DNA of 64,000 nt from Craterostigma plantagineum (taxonomy: Eukaryota; Streptophyta; Magnoliopsida; Lamiales; Linderniaceae). Under the pieces are notes generated by a model. The model was not told the DNA's origin. It made no database searches and saw only the letters and a list, made by a program, of their open reading frames with translations. The position numbers and the translations under genes were made by a program. The stretch lies in NCBI GenBank assembly GCA_027422505.1, contig JAPQWV010000419.1:62001-126000 (forward strand), in the 5' to 3' direction. How positions within the stretch are numbered: the stretch's first letter is position 1; each line of letters begins with the position of its first letter. Positions 11,353 through 23,465 of this stretch are shown here, piece after piece.

Positions 11353-11360
11353 CTTCTATT
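11353..11360. repeat. hAT target-site duplication, left
   Basis: CTTCTATT, matching 14,593-14,600. Confidence 0.95.
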
Positions 11361-11541
11361 CAGGGCCGTTTTTTCAATTTGTGTAGCCCCGTTCTAATAA
11401 TACTTGAGGCCCTGAAATACAAACATCGTCCACAAATAATACACCTTATGTAAATAAATTTATATATTATATTTATCTAAGAAAAATTAATGTGTTTTGT
11501 AAATAATTCCAACAAATAGAAAACTGCGAACTAACGATATA

Positions 11542-14117
11542 TTATTTTAAAAAACATGTCCTTCTAGCATTTTTTGACGCAAATTCATCAATTAACTCGT
11601 CATACTCTACTTTTTCCAAAAGATCATTTTCGATAGATAAGATAGCTAATCCGTTGAGTCGTTCTTGTGATATTGTAGAGCGCAAGTAGGACTTCAACAA
11701 CTTCAACTTAGAGAAACTCCGCTCTGCAGATGCAACAGTAACGGGAATAGTCAATAAAATTCTATATGCAATAACAACATTAGGAAAACAATCAAACAAT
11801 TCCAAATTTTTCAAAATCTCAATGGGTCCCATTTTCCCCGGCGGTTGCATGTCTCTTCTTAGCTTCAACTCAATATATAACTCACCTCCATTAATATCCG
11901 AATGTCCATTATACTTAAGAGCATTTTCAAGGCGACTACAACAAGACTTCAAGCTCATATCATCCAAAGAGTCTAATTTATCAGAACTAAACAAGAAGCC
12001 AAATATTTTCTCATATTCTTGATACTGCTCAAATCTTCTCTTTAGAGAAGCAATGGCTTGATCAACAATATAAAGAAAATAGTTAACTCTAAATGATTCT
12101 TCTGAAGATAGTGAACTTAATGATGCATCTGAGCTTTCGTCAAAATGTTTTTTCCTTTTTATTACACGCCTCTTAGGAAAAATTTGATCTATGCCCATTT
12201 GATTGGCAATATCTTTAGCGGAAACGAATGCATCATTAAAGCCACTTTCTCTGTAGCTCTCAAAAAAACGAAATTAAGGCATCAATCTTTCCCATGGCAA
12301 CATCTATGAGCATATCTTTTGATTGTAGGTACTTGCTAACTGAATTAACATGATACAATATTTCAAACCAAATGACTATGGCTACCAGAAACTCAAAATC
12401 ACCAAGCTCATTTGTTGCTAAATATTTAGCTTCACTTCTTATTAAACTTTCACCATCCAATTCTGCCACTTGAAGTAAAGCCTCTCTTATTTCTACCATT
12501 TGAAATCTAATGGCTTTAACACTCTCAACGCGACTCTCCCAACGAGTGGAAGACAATGACTTAAGAGTCAACCCATGTACATTATTTTTCAAAATATCCC
12601 ATCTCTTAGTAGATTTTGCAAAAATTGTATATATGCGTTGTATAACCCCAAAAAAATCTTTTGCTTTAGTACAAGAATTTGCCATGTCACATAAAACTAA
12701 ATTAAGACTATGACAACCACAAGGTGTATAAAAGCTCTTGGATTTTCATCCAAAAGTCTTTTTTGCACACCTTGGTGTTTCCCTTTCATATTTGACCCAT
12801 TATCATAACCTTGCCCCCGCACATCAGAAATATCAAGATCAAGAAGTCGCAGCTCATTTAGCAAAGCATCGAAAAGGCCTTTACCAGTTGTATCATTCAC
12901 ATTCAAAAATCCTAAGAAGGACTCCTCAATGCTAACATGATATGAGGACATGTGTACATACCTTATCATTAAAGACATCTGCTCCTTGTGGCTGGAATCA
13001 GGAGTACAATCAAGTATCACGGAAAAATACTTCGCTTGCTTTATTTTTTTCACTATTTCAGATTTGATTGAGGAAGCAAGCAAAAGTATTAACTCATTTT
13101 GGATGCTCGGACCAAGATAATGAAAGTATACTTCTTCATTTCTAATACGTCTAACATGTTCTTTGACAACAGGGTCAAACTCGGCTGCCATTTCAACTAA
13201 GCCTAAAAAGTTTCCATTTCCATTTTCATACAGTTTCTCATTAGTACCACGAGAGGCTAAGTTATGCTTGCCGAGAAACTTGACAAAAGAAATAAGCCTT
13301 AACAATAGATTTTTCCAATGTTCTTTTTCTTTTTCAACTAGACCTTGGGCGACTTTGTCAATGGTTTGATTTTTTCTAAACCTTTGACGCAAATCATACC
13401 AAGTTGCCATATTTCTAATATGCTCCATACCTGTTTCATGTTCTCGAAGTCTTTCACCAATTTGTGCCCAATCATTATAACCTTCATTTGACAAGTGGCC
13501 TTCACCAATGCCCTTTTTAAAAAATTTGCAACAAAAGCAGTATACTCTATCAAGCTCTTTTGAATAAACTAGCCATTCTCTATCACACTTTTCTCCATTT
13601 GATAAGACTCTAGTGTATAATTTTGCAGTAAATCGCCTATTAGAAGACTTATCTTTAGGACCTTTTATAAAGGAATTATCTCGTTTAGGACCTTTGGCAA
13701 CTAACAAATCAATCATTTTCGAATCAAGTCCATCCCAATTCCTTGGATCAAAAATATCAGGCAGAGGGGTAGTTTCATATGACTTTTCTTGGTCACCATT
13801 TTCACGGTAAGAAGCACATAAAACATCATTTTCATTGTTTGAAAAATTATTCAAATTGTTATTCTCTACGTCTATTTGATCAATGTTGTCAAGATTAATA
13901 TGAACATCATCAGCATGTTCACAATCAGCAATGGCAATGCCCACATTCTTATCAGTCTCAATATTTTCGCCAATATTTTGATTTTCAGAAGCAACTAATG
14001 GAGGTTTAGTTACAAATTTGTCTAAAGCTCCTCTTTGTGATCGTTGTAACTCTTCAAATTTTTTTGTTTCTTACGCTTCTCATATCCAGAAACATGTTTT
14101 CTAATGCCAGGAGCCAT
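11542..14117 (-). pseudogene. hAT transposase (TTF zinc finger / DUF4371 type), 3 frameshifts
   Basis: The likely start is ATG at 14,117 (MAPGIRKHVSGYEKRKK). The stop is TAA at 11,542-11,544, about 858 codons in all. In order come a basic N-terminus, a TTF-type zinc finger (RNWDGL...EWLVYSKELDRVYCFCC, about 13,770-13,510), the DUF4371-type catalytic core with LDCTPDSSHKEQMSL and GQGYDNGSNM (candidate catalytic Asp residues), a CGCH motif, and the hAT dimerisation domain ([20 protein letters not shown], with the third acidic residue in SAER). The gene is read in four pieces. The frame changes at 14,059-14,065, around 12,723-12,735 and at 12,262-12,268, each in or beside a run of A/T. No other stops interrupt it. 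Such proteins cut and paste their own element in the nucleus. It is either a recent pseudogene or an intact gene with homopolymer errors. Confidence 0.9.
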
Positions 14118-14552
14118 TATAAACAGATGAAAAATGCACAACAATGTTCCAACAAATCAAATTACATGAAAATTTAAAGTGAAAAAGGATAGAAAACCTG
14201 ATGTGCTAAGCTAACTACTGCTATAGAGGAGAGGACAGAGGTGCGTGTGCGTCTTTGCTGATGAGTTAGCTTGCTTTGTTGGTGAGCCTTGCACAATCGA
14301 AGAGCACAGCCCCAAATAGTTGAAAGTCTATTTGATTTTGTTTATTCTTTCTTTGAGAAATTAAAAGAAAATGAGGCCAGCTGTTTGTAATCATTACTAG
14401 TCCGTTAGAGACTTTTATACAAGGCCTAACTGCAGAAAAAAAAAGTCAAGAAGAAAACGGGCCCTAAACGAGGTCATGAGGAGAAAAAAATTAATATAGA
14501 AATTACTATATATATGTATACAAAATGGGCCCTAAATATTTTTTGTGGCCCT

Positions 14553-14573
14553 GTGCATCAGGGCTGGATGCAC
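14553..14573. repeat. Subterminal hairpin of the hAT element
   Basis: GTGCATC and GATGCAC form a perfect 7-bp stem around AGGGCTG, 19 bp inside the right end. Confidence 0.8.
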
Positions 14574-14592
14574 GGCCCAAAATCCGGCCCTG

Positions 14593-14600
14593 CTTCTATT
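14593..14600. repeat. hAT target-site duplication, right
   Basis: CTTCTATT, matching 11,353-11,360. Confidence 0.95.
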
Positions 14601-14657
14601 CTCCTAAATACGAGGGTTCATACTAAATACCTATCAATTATTAAGAAGCAATATTAA
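14601..14657 (-). repeat. Old gypsy LTR copy 2, short second part
   Basis: This continues the LTR after the hAT element and matches about 5,950-6,000. It ends inside TATTAA (14,652-14,657), a sequence also present in the 5S spacer that follows. Confidence 0.8.
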
Positions 14658-14760
14658 TTGTGCAATGAAGTGACAGTGTTACTTTCCACTCTCAACACCT
14701 ATGGATTTCGCAAATCTCAATTTTGTAAAAAATCACATGAATAGTGCTCCATACTATATA

Positions 14761-15067
14761 CCTATCAATTATTAAGAAGCAATATTAAGTAAGATACCCA
14801 AAGTTACTTCCACCCAAGAGTTATCTTAAATTCATCTTATATCTATCTCACTCGTAATTCATCTAAATAAAATTCCCACACTTCAGCCTGAATATTATAA
14901 GTAGCATGTTAGCATTAAGCACAATTTCCAAATATTAGGGTTTTCGATTAATTATCCTATCCGAACCGTGCCTACAAGCTTTATAAATTCTTAGGGATAT
15001 AATAAACGTAAACCACAAGAATTGCAAAGTTATAAAGGATATATTTACCAAAATCCGAATTTTAAGT
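14761..15067 (-). repeat. Old gypsy LTR fragment captured in a 5S spacer (copy 1)
   Basis: This matches about 5,976-6,280 of the old LTR. It replaces the middle of a B-to-A spacer. The entry point shares CATACTA and the exit shares GTTG with the spacer, so both joints show microhomology. Confidence 0.9.
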
Positions 15068-15127
15068 TGCATACCTTCATTACATTTGCACCCGTACAAC
15101 AGAACAGCTATGCGCAATAAACTAAAC

Positions 15128-15246
15128 GGGTGCGATCATACCAGCACTAATGCACCGGATCCCATCAGAACGTCGAAGTTAAGCGTGCTTGGGCGAGAGT
15201 AGTACTCGGATGGGTGACCCCCTGGGAATTCCTCGTGTTGTCCACT
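15128..15246 (+). rRNA. 5S rRNA, type A
   Basis: First full gene of the array. T45G, C46T, A80C and T93C relative to type A consensus. Downstream T5. Confidence 0.85.
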
Positions 15247-15528
15247 TTTTACGCGTAATAACATCCATCGGGTATTAATTTTGCATTGAAGTGACGGAGT
15301 TACTTTCCACTCATTCTCAACACCTATGAATTACGCAAATCTCAATTTTGTAAAAAAATCACATAAATAGTGCTCCGTACTATATATATTTCGTCGAAAA
15401 TACGGGACATCTAGGACAGCGACGATCACGAACTGGCGTGGTTCCCGAGCAACGCGTCGGTCTTTGCTGCATACCTTCATTACATTTTCACCCGTACAAG
15501 CAGAACAGCTACACTCAATTAACTAAAC

Positions 15529-15646
15529 GAGTGCGATCATACCAGCACTAATGCACTGGATCCCTTCAGAACTCCGGAGTTAAGCGGCTTGCGCGAGAGT
15601 AGTACTAGGATGGGTTAACCCCTGAGAAGTCCTCGTGTTGCCCCCC
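15529..15646 (+). rRNA. 5S rRNA-like, type B
   Basis: One base is lost in box A (GCGGCTTG) and G65 is C. Box C is of the altered B form. Confidence 0.75.
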
Positions 15647-15923
15647 TTTTTTACGCGTGATAACATCCCTCGAGTATTAATTGTGCAATGCTTTGAGGTG
15701 TTACTTTCCACTCTCAACACCTATGGATTTCGCAAATCTCAATTTTGTAAAAAATCACATGACTAGTGCTCCATACTATATATTTCGTGGAAAATACGCA
15801 ACATCTAGGACTGCAACATTTCACGAACTGGCGTGGTCCCCGAGCAACGCGCCGATCTTTGTTGCGTACCTTCATTACAGTTTCACCCGTACAAGCAGAA
15901 CAGCTACGCTCAATAAACTAAAC

Positions 15924-16042
15924 GGGTGCGATCAGACCAGCACTAATGCACCGGATCCCATCAGAACTCCGAAGTTAAGCGTGCTTGGGCGAGAGTAGTA
16001 CTAGGATGGGTGACCTCCTGGGAATTCCTCGTGTTGTCCACT
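15924..16042 (+). rRNA. 5S rRNA, type A
   Basis: T12G; otherwise type A consensus. Confidence 0.85.
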
Positions 16043-16326
16043 TTTTTACGCGTAATAACATCCATCGGGTATTAATTTTGCATTGAAGTGACGATGTTAC
16101 TTTCCACTCACTCTCAACCCCAATAAATTACGCAAATCTCAATTTTGTAAAAAAACTCACATGAATAGTGCTCCGTTCTATATATATTTCGTCGAAAATA
16201 CGGGACATCTAGGACAGCGACGATCACGAACTGGCGTGGTTCCCGAGCAACGCGTCGGTCTTTGTTGCATACCTTCATTACATTTTCACCCGTACAAGCA
16301 GAACAACTACACTCAATTAACTAAAC

Positions 16327-16446
16327 GAGTGCGATAAATACCAGCACTAATGCACTGGATCTCTTCAGAACTCCGGAGTTAAGCGTGCTTGGGCGAGAGT
16401 AGTACTAGGATGGGTTAACCCCTGAGAAGTCCTCGTGTTGCCCCCC
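16327..16446 (+). rRNA. 5S rRNA-like, type B
   Basis: One extra base near position 10 (GCGATAAATACC); C35T. Confidence 0.75.
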
Positions 16447-16724
16447 TTTTTTACGCGTGATAACATCCCTCGAGTATTAATTGTGCAATGAAGTGACGGT
16501 GTTACTTTCCACTCTCAACACCTATGGATTTCGCAAATCTCAATTTTGTAAAAAATATCATGAATAGTGCTCCATACTATATATTTCGTCGAAAATACGC
16601 AACATCTAGGACTGCAACATTTCACGAACTGGCATGGTCCCCGAGCAACGCGCCGATCTTTGTTGCGTACCTTCATTACATTTTCACCCGTACAAGCAGA
16701 ACAGCTACGCTCAATAAACTAAAC

Positions 16725-16843
16725 GGGTGCGATCATACCAGCACTAATGCACCGGATCCCATCAGAACTCCGAAGTTAAGCGTGCTTGGGCGAGAGTAGT
16801 ACTAGGATGGGTGACCTCCTGGGAATTCCTCCTGTTGTCCACT
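16725..16843 (+). rRNA. 5S rRNA, type A
   Basis: G108C near the 3' end. Confidence 0.85.
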
Positions 16844-17127
16844 TTTTTACGCGTAATAACATCCATCGGGTATTAATTTTGCATTGAAGTGATGATGTTA
16901 CTTTCCACTCTCTCTCAACCCCTATAAATTACGCAAATCTCAATTTAGTAAAAAAAATCACATGAATAGTGCTCCGTTTTATATATATTTCGTCGAAAAT
17001 ACGGGACATCTAGGACAGCGACGATCACGAACTGGCGTGGTTCCCGAGCAACGCGTCGGTCTTTGTTGCATACCTTCATTACATTTTCACCCGTAGAAGC
17101 AGAACAACTACACTCAATTAACTAAAC

Positions 17128-17246
17128 GAGTGCGATCATACCAGCACTAACGCACTGGATCCCTTCAGAACTCCGGAGTTATGCGTGCTTGGGCGAGAGT
17201 AGTACTAGGATGGGTTAACCCCTGAGAAGTCCTCGTGGTGCCCCCT
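17128..17246 (+). rRNA. 5S rRNA-like, type B
   Basis: A55T in box A; T111G. Confidence 0.75.
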
Positions 17247-17523
17247 TTTTTACGCGTGATAACATCCCTCGAGTATTAATTGCGCAATGAAGTGACGGTG
17301 TTACTTTCCACTCTCAACACCTATGGATTTCGCAAATCTCAATTTTGTAAAAAATCACATGAATAGTGATCCATACTATATATTTCGTCGAAAATACGCA
17401 ACATCTAGGATTGCAACATTTCACGAACTGGCATGGTTCCCGAGAAATGCGCCGATCTTTGTTGCGTACCTTCATTACATTTTCACCCGTACAAGCAGAA
17501 CAGCTACGCTCAATAAACTAAAC

Positions 17524-17642
17524 GGGTGCGATCATACCAGCACTAATGCACCGGATCCCATCAGAACTCCGAAGTTAAGCGTGCTTGGGCGAGAGTAGTA
17601 CTAGGATGGGTGACCTCCTGGGAATTCCTCCTGTTGTCCACT
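17524..17642 (+). rRNA. 5S rRNA, type A
   Basis: G108C. Confidence 0.85.
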
Positions 17643-17926
17643 TTTTTACGCGTAATAACATCCATCGGGTATTAATTTTGCGTTGAAGTGACGATGTTAC
17701 TTTCCACTCTCTCTAAACCCCTATAAATTACGCAAATCTCAATTTAGTAAAAAAAATCACATGAATAGTGCTCCGTTTTATATATATTTCGTCGAAAATA
17801 CGGGACATCTAGGACAGCGACGATCACGAACTGGCGTGGTTCCCGAGCAACGCGTCGGTCTTTGTTGCATACCTTCATTACATTTTCACCCGTAGAAGCA
17901 GAACAACTACACTCAATTAACTAAAC

Positions 17927-18045
17927 GAGTGCGATCATACCAGCACTAACGCACTGGATCCCTTCAGAACTCCGGAGTTAAGCGTGCTTGGGCGAGAGTA
18001 GTACTAGGATGGGTTAACCCCTGAGAAGTCCTCGTGGTGCCCCCC
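17927..18045 (+). rRNA. 5S rRNA-like, type B
   Basis: T111G; otherwise type B consensus. Confidence 0.8.
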
Positions 18046-18323
18046 TTTTTTACGCGTGATAACATCCCTCGAGTATTAATTGCGCAATGAAGTGACGGTG
18101 TTACTTTCCACTCTCAACACCTATGGATTTCGCAAATCTCAATTTTGTAAAAAATCACATGAATAGTGATCCATACTATATATTTCGTCGAAAATACGCA
18201 ACATCTAGGATTGCAACATTTCACGAACTGGCATGGTCCCCGAGAAATGCGCCGATCTTTGTTGCGTACCTTCATTACATTTTCACCCGTACAAGCAGAA
18301 CAGCTACGCTCAATAAACTAAAC

Positions 18324-18442
18324 GGGTGCGATCATACCAGCACTAATGCACCGGATCCCATCAGAACTCCGAAGTTAAGCGTGCTTGGGCGAGAGTAGTA
18401 CTAGGATGGGTGACCTCCTGGGAATTCCTCGTGTTGTCCACT
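18324..18442 (+). rRNA. 5S rRNA, type A
   Basis: Type A consensus. The downstream spacer lacks AACATC after the terminator. Confidence 0.88.
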
Positions 18443-18720
18443 TTTTTATGCGTAATCATCGGGTATTAATTTTGCATTGAAGTGACGATGTTACTTTCCA
18501 CTCACTCTCAACCCCTATAAATTACGCAAATCTCAATTTTGTAAAAAAAATCACATGATTAATGCTCCGTTCTATATATAGTTCGTCGAAAATACGGGAC
18601 ATCTAGGACAGCGACGATCACGAACTGGCGTGGTTCCCGAGCAACGCGTCGGTCTTTGTTGCATACCTTCATTACATTTTCACCCGTAAAAGCAGAACAA
18701 CTACACTCAATTAACTAACC

Positions 18721-18839
18721 GAGTTCGATCATACCAGCACTAATGCACTGGATCCCTTCAGAACTCCAGAGTTAAGCGTGCTTGGGCGAGAGTAGTACTA
18801 GGATGAGTTAACCCCTGAGAAGTCCTCGTGTTGCCCCCC
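18721..18839 (+). rRNA. 5S rRNA-like, type B
   Basis: G5T, G48A and G86A in addition to the type B changes. Confidence 0.75.
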
Positions 18840-19119
18840 TTTTTTACGCGTGATAACATCCCTCTAGTATTAATTGTGCAATGAAGTGACGGTGTTACTT
18901 TCCACTCTCAACACCTATGGATTTCGCAAATCTCAATTTTGTAAAAAATCACATGAATAGTGCTCCATACTTTATATATTTCGTTGAAAATACGCAACAT
19001 CTAGGACTGCAACATTTCACGAACTGGCGTGGTCCCCGAGCAACGCGCCGATCTTTGTTGCGTACCTTCATTACATTTTCACCCGTACAAGCAGAACAGC
19101 TACGCTCAATAAACTAAAC

Positions 19120-19238
19120 GGGTACGATCATACCAGCACTAATGCACCGGATCCCATCAGAACTCCGAAGTTAAGCGTGCTTGGGCGAGAGTAGTACTAG
19201 GATGGGTGACCTCCTGGGAATTCCTCCTGTTGTCCACT
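19120..19238 (+). rRNA. 5S rRNA, type A
   Basis: G5A and G108C. Confidence 0.85.
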
Positions 19239-19522
19239 TTTTTACGCGTAATAACATCCATCGGGTATTAATTATGCATTGAAGTGACGATGTTACTTTC
19301 CACTCTCTCTCAACCCCTATAAATTACGCAAATCTCAATTTTGTAAAAAAAATCACATGAATAGTGCTCCGTTTTATATATATTTCGTCGAAAATACGGG
19401 ACATCTAGGACAGCGATGATCACGAACTGGTGTGGTTCCCGAGCAACGCGTCGGTCTTTGTTGCATACCTTCATTACATTTTCACCCGTACAAGCAGAAC
19501 AACTACACTCAATTAACTAAAC

Positions 19523-19641
19523 GAGTGCGATCATACCAGCACTAATGCACTGGATCTCTTCAGAACTCCGGAGTTAAGCGTGCTTGGGCGAGAGTAGTAC
19601 TAGGATGGGTTCACCCCTGAGAAGTCCTCGTGTTGCCCCCC
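19523..19641 (+). rRNA. 5S rRNA-like, type B
   Basis: C35T; A90C in box C. Confidence 0.78.
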
Positions 19642-19778
19642 TTTTTTACGCGTGATAACATCCCTCGAGTATTAATTGTGCAATGAAGTGACGGTGTTAC
19701 TTTCCACTCTCAGCACCTATGGATTTCGCAAATCTCAATTTTGTAAAAAATCACATGAATAGTGCTCCATACTATATA

Positions 19779-20085
19779 CCTATCAATTATTAAGAAGCAA
19801 TATTAAGTAAGATACCCAAAGTTACTTCCACCCAAGAGTTATCTTAAATTCATCTTATATCTAACTCACTCGTAATTCATCTAAATAAAATTCCCACACT
19901 TCAGCCTGAATATTATAAGTAGCATGTTAGCATTAAGCACAATTTCCAAATATTAGGGTTTTCGATTAATTATCCTATCCGAACCGTGCCTACAAGCTTT
20001 ATAAATTCTTAGGGATATAATAAACGTAAACCACAAGAATTGCAAAGTTATAAAGGATATATTTACCAAAATCCGAATTTTAAGT
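19779..20085 (-). repeat. Old gypsy LTR fragment captured in a 5S spacer (copy 2)
   Basis: It has the same fragment and the same two joints as 14,761-15,067, exactly 5,018 bp further on. It therefore arose by duplication of the array segment and not by a second capture. Confidence 0.9.
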
Positions 20086-20145
20086 TGCATACCTTCATTA
20101 CATTTGCACCCGTACAGCAGAACAGCTATGCGCAATAAACTAAAC

Positions 20146-20264
20146 GGGTGCGATCATACCAGCACTAATGCACCGGATCCCATCAGAACGCCGAAGTTAA
20201 GCGTGCTTGGGCGAGAGTAGTACTCGGATGGGTGACCCCCTGGGAATTCCTCGTGTTGTCCACT
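20146..20264 (+). rRNA. 5S rRNA, type A
   Basis: T45G, A80C, T93C. It follows the captured LTR fragment, as its partner at 15,128 does. Confidence 0.85.
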
Positions 20265-20547
20265 TTTTTACGCGTAATAACATCCATCGGGTATTAATTT
20301 TGCATTGAAGTGACTGAGTTACTTTCCACTCATTCTCAACACCTATGAATTACGCAAATCTCAATTTTGTAAAAAAATCACATAAATAGTGCTCCGTACT
20401 ATATATATTTCGTCGAAAATACGGGACATCTAGGACACCGACGATCACGAACTGGCGTGGTTCCCGAGCAACGCGTCGGTCTTTGTTGCATACCTTCATT
20501 ACATTTTCACCCGTACAAGCAGAACAACTACACTCAATTAACTAAAC

Positions 20548-20666
20548 GAGTGCGATCATACCAGCACTAACGCACTGGATCCCTTCAGAACTCCGGAGTT
20601 AAGCGTGCTTGGGCGAGAGTAGTACTAGGATGGGTTAACCCCTGAGAAGTCCTCGTGTTGCCCCCC
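20548..20666 (+). rRNA. 5S rRNA-like, type B
   Basis: Type B consensus copy. Confidence 0.82.
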
Positions 20667-20944
20667 TTTTTTACGCGTGATAACATCCCTCGAGTATTAA
20701 TTGTGCAATGAAGTGACGGTGTTACTTTCCACTCTCAACACCTATGGATTTCGCAAATCTCAATTTTGTAAAAAACCACATGAATAGTGCTCCATACTAT
20801 ATATTTCGTCGAAAATACGCAACATCTAGGACTGCAACATTTCACGAACTGGCATGGTCCCCGAGAAACGCGCCGATCTTTGTTGCGTACCTTCATTACA
20901 TTTTCACCCGTACAAGCAGAACTGCTACGCTCAATAAACTAAAC

Positions 20945-21063
20945 GGGTGCGATCATACCAGCACTAATGCACCGGATCCCATCAGAACTCCGAAGTTAAG
21001 CGTGCTTGGGCGAGAGTAGTACTAGGATGGGTGACCTCCTGGTAATTCCTCGTGTTGTCCACT
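20945..21063 (+). rRNA. 5S rRNA, type A
   Basis: G99T. Confidence 0.85.
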
Positions 21064-21345
21064 TTTTTATGCGTAATAACATCCATCGGGTATTAATTTT
21101 GCATTGAAGTGACGATGTTACTTTCCACTCACTCTCAACCCCTATAAATTACGCAAATCTCAATTTTGTAAAAAAAATCACATGAATAATGCTCCGTTCT
21201 ATATATAGTTCGTCGAAAATACGGGACATCTAGGACAGCGACGATCACGAACTGGCGTGGTTCCCGAGCAACGCGTCGGTCTGTTGCATACCTTCATTAC
21301 ATTTTCACCCGTAAAAGCAGAACAACTACACTCAATTAACTAAAC

Positions 21346-21464
21346 GAGTGCGATCATACCAGCACTAATGCACTGGATCCCTTCAGAACTCCAGAGTTAA
21401 GCGTGCTTGTGCGAGAGTAGTACTAGGATGAGTTAACCCCTGAGAAGTCCTCGTGTTGCCCCCC
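21346..21464 (+). rRNA. 5S rRNA-like, type B
   Basis: G48A, G65T and G86A. Confidence 0.75.
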
Positions 21465-21744
21465 TTTTTTACGCATGATAACATCCCTCTAGTATTAATT
21501 GTGCAATGAAGTGACGGTGTTACTTTCCACTCTCAACACCTATGGATTTCGCAAATCTCAATTTTGTAAAAAATCACATGAATAGTGCTCCATACTATAT
21601 ATATTTCGTTGAAAATACGCAACATCTAGGACTGCAACATTTCACGAACTGGCGTGGTCCCCGAGCAACGCGCCGATCTTTGTTGCGTACCTTCATTACA
21701 TTTTCACCCGTACAAGCAGAACAGCTACGCTCAATAAACTAAAC

Positions 21745-21863
21745 GGGTGCGATCATACCAGCACTAATGCACCGGATCCCATCAGAACTCCGAAGTTAAG
21801 CGTGCTTGGGCGAGAGTAGTACTAGGATGGGTGACCTCCTGGGAATTCCTCCTGTTGTCCACT
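21745..21863 (+). rRNA. 5S rRNA, type A
   Basis: G108C. Terminator is TTTTTC. Confidence 0.85.
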
Positions 21864-22147
21864 TTTTCACGCGTAATAACATCCATCGGGTATTAATTTT
21901 GCATTGAAGTGACGATGTTACTTTCCACTCTCTCTCAACCCCTATAAATTACGCAAATCTCAATTTTGTAAAAAAAATTACATGAATAGTGCTCCGTTTT
22001 ATATATATTTCGTCGAAAATACGGGACATCTAGGACAGCGACGATCACGAACTGGCGTGGTTCCCGAGCAACGCGTCGGTCTTTGTTGCATACCTTCATT
22101 ACATTTTCACCCGTACAAGCAGAACAACTACACTCAATTAACTAAAC

Positions 22148-22266
22148 GAGTGCGATCATACCAGCACTAACGCACTGGATCCCTTCAGAACTCCGGAGTT
22201 AAGCGTGCTTGGGCGAGAGTAGTACTAGGATGGGTTAACCCCTGAGAAGTCCTCGTGTTGCCCCCC
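22148..22266 (+). rRNA. 5S rRNA-like, type B
   Basis: Type B consensus copy. Confidence 0.82.
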
Positions 22267-22544
22267 TTTTTTACGCGTGATAACATCCCTCGAGTATTAA
22301 TTGTGCAATGAAGTGACGGTGTTACATTCCACTCTCAACACCTATGGATTTCGCAAATCTCAATTTTGTAAAAAATCACATGAATAGTGCTCCATACTAT
22401 ATATTTCGTCGAAAATACGCAACATCTAGGACTGCAACATTTCACGAACTGGCGTGGTCCCCGAGCAACGCGCTGATCTTTGTTGCGTACCTTCATTACA
22501 TTTTCACACGTGCAAGCAGAACAGCTACGCTCAATAAACTAAAC

Positions 22545-22663
22545 GGGTGCGATCATACCAGCACTAATGCACCGGATCCCATCAGAACACCGAAGTTAAG
22601 CGTGCTTGGGCGAGAGTAGTACTAGGATGGGTGACCTCCTGGGAATTCCTCGTCTTGTCCACT
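22545..22663 (+). rRNA. 5S rRNA, type A
   Basis: T45A and G110C. Upstream spacer has CACACGTGCAAG. Duplicated at 24,949. Confidence 0.85.
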
Positions 22664-22948
22664 TTTTTATGCGTAATAACATCCATCGAGTATTAATTTT
22701 GCATTGAAGTGACGATGTTACTTTCCACTCACTCTCAACCCCTATAAATTACGCAAATCTCAATTTTGTTAAAAAAATCACATGAATAGTGCTCCGTTCT
22801 ATATATATTTCGTCGAAAATACGGGACATCTAGGACATCGACGATCACGAACTGGCGTGGTTCCCGAGCAAACCGTCGGTCTTTGTTGCATACACTTCAT
22901 TACATTTTCACCCGTACAAGCAGAGCAACTACACTCAATTAACTAAAC

Positions 22949-23066
22949 GAGTGCGATCATACCAGCACTAATGCGCTGGATCCCTTCAGAACTCCGGAGT
23001 TAAGCGTGCTTGTGCGAGAGTAGTACTAGGATGGGTTAACCCCTGAGAAGTCCTCGTGTTGCCCCC
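22949..23066 (+). rRNA. 5S rRNA-like, type B
   Basis: A27G and G65T. Spacer carries AGCAAACCGTCGG. Confidence 0.78.
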
Positions 23067-23346
23067 TTTTTTATGCGTGATAACATCCCTCGAGTATTAA
23101 TTGTGCAATGAAGTGACGGTGTTACTTTCTTCTCTCAACACCTATGGATTTCGCAAATCTCAATTTTGTAAAAAATCACATGAATAGTGCTCCATACTAT
23201 ATATATTTCGTTGAAAATACGCAACATCTAGGACTGCAACATTTCACGAACTGGCGTGGTCCCCGAGCAACGCGCCGATCTTTGTTGCGTACCTTCATTA
23301 CATTTTCACCCGTACAAGCAGAACAGCTACGCTCAATAAACTAAAC

Positions 23347-23465
23347 GGGTGCGATCATACCAGCACTAATGCACCGGATCCCATCAGAACTCCGAAGTTA
23401 AGCGTGCTTGGGCGAGAGTAGTACTAGGATGGGTGACCTCCTGGGAATTCCTCGTGTTGTCCACT
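23347..23465 (+). rRNA. 5S rRNA, type A
   Basis: Type A consensus copy. Confidence 0.88.

Larger units (their letters stand above)
9836..11360 (-). repeat. Old Ty3/gypsy LTR, copy 2 (first part)
   Basis: This is collinear with 4,444-5,950 and highly similar, including the hairpin cluster (about 10,320-10,565). It is interrupted at 11,360 by a hAT transposon and resumes at 14,601. There are no genes in it. Confidence 0.85.
11361..14592 (-). mobile_element. hAT-superfamily DNA transposon, 3,232 bp
   Basis: The ends are inverted repeats starting CAGGGCCG on both sides. The element is flanked by a perfect 8-bp target duplication CTTCTATT (11,353-11,360 and 14,593-14,600), the hallmark size for hAT. 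It carries a single transposase gene on the minus strand. A GTGCATC/GATGCAC hairpin lies just inside the right end (14,553-14,573). The element split the old gypsy LTR copy 2. Confidence 0.95.
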
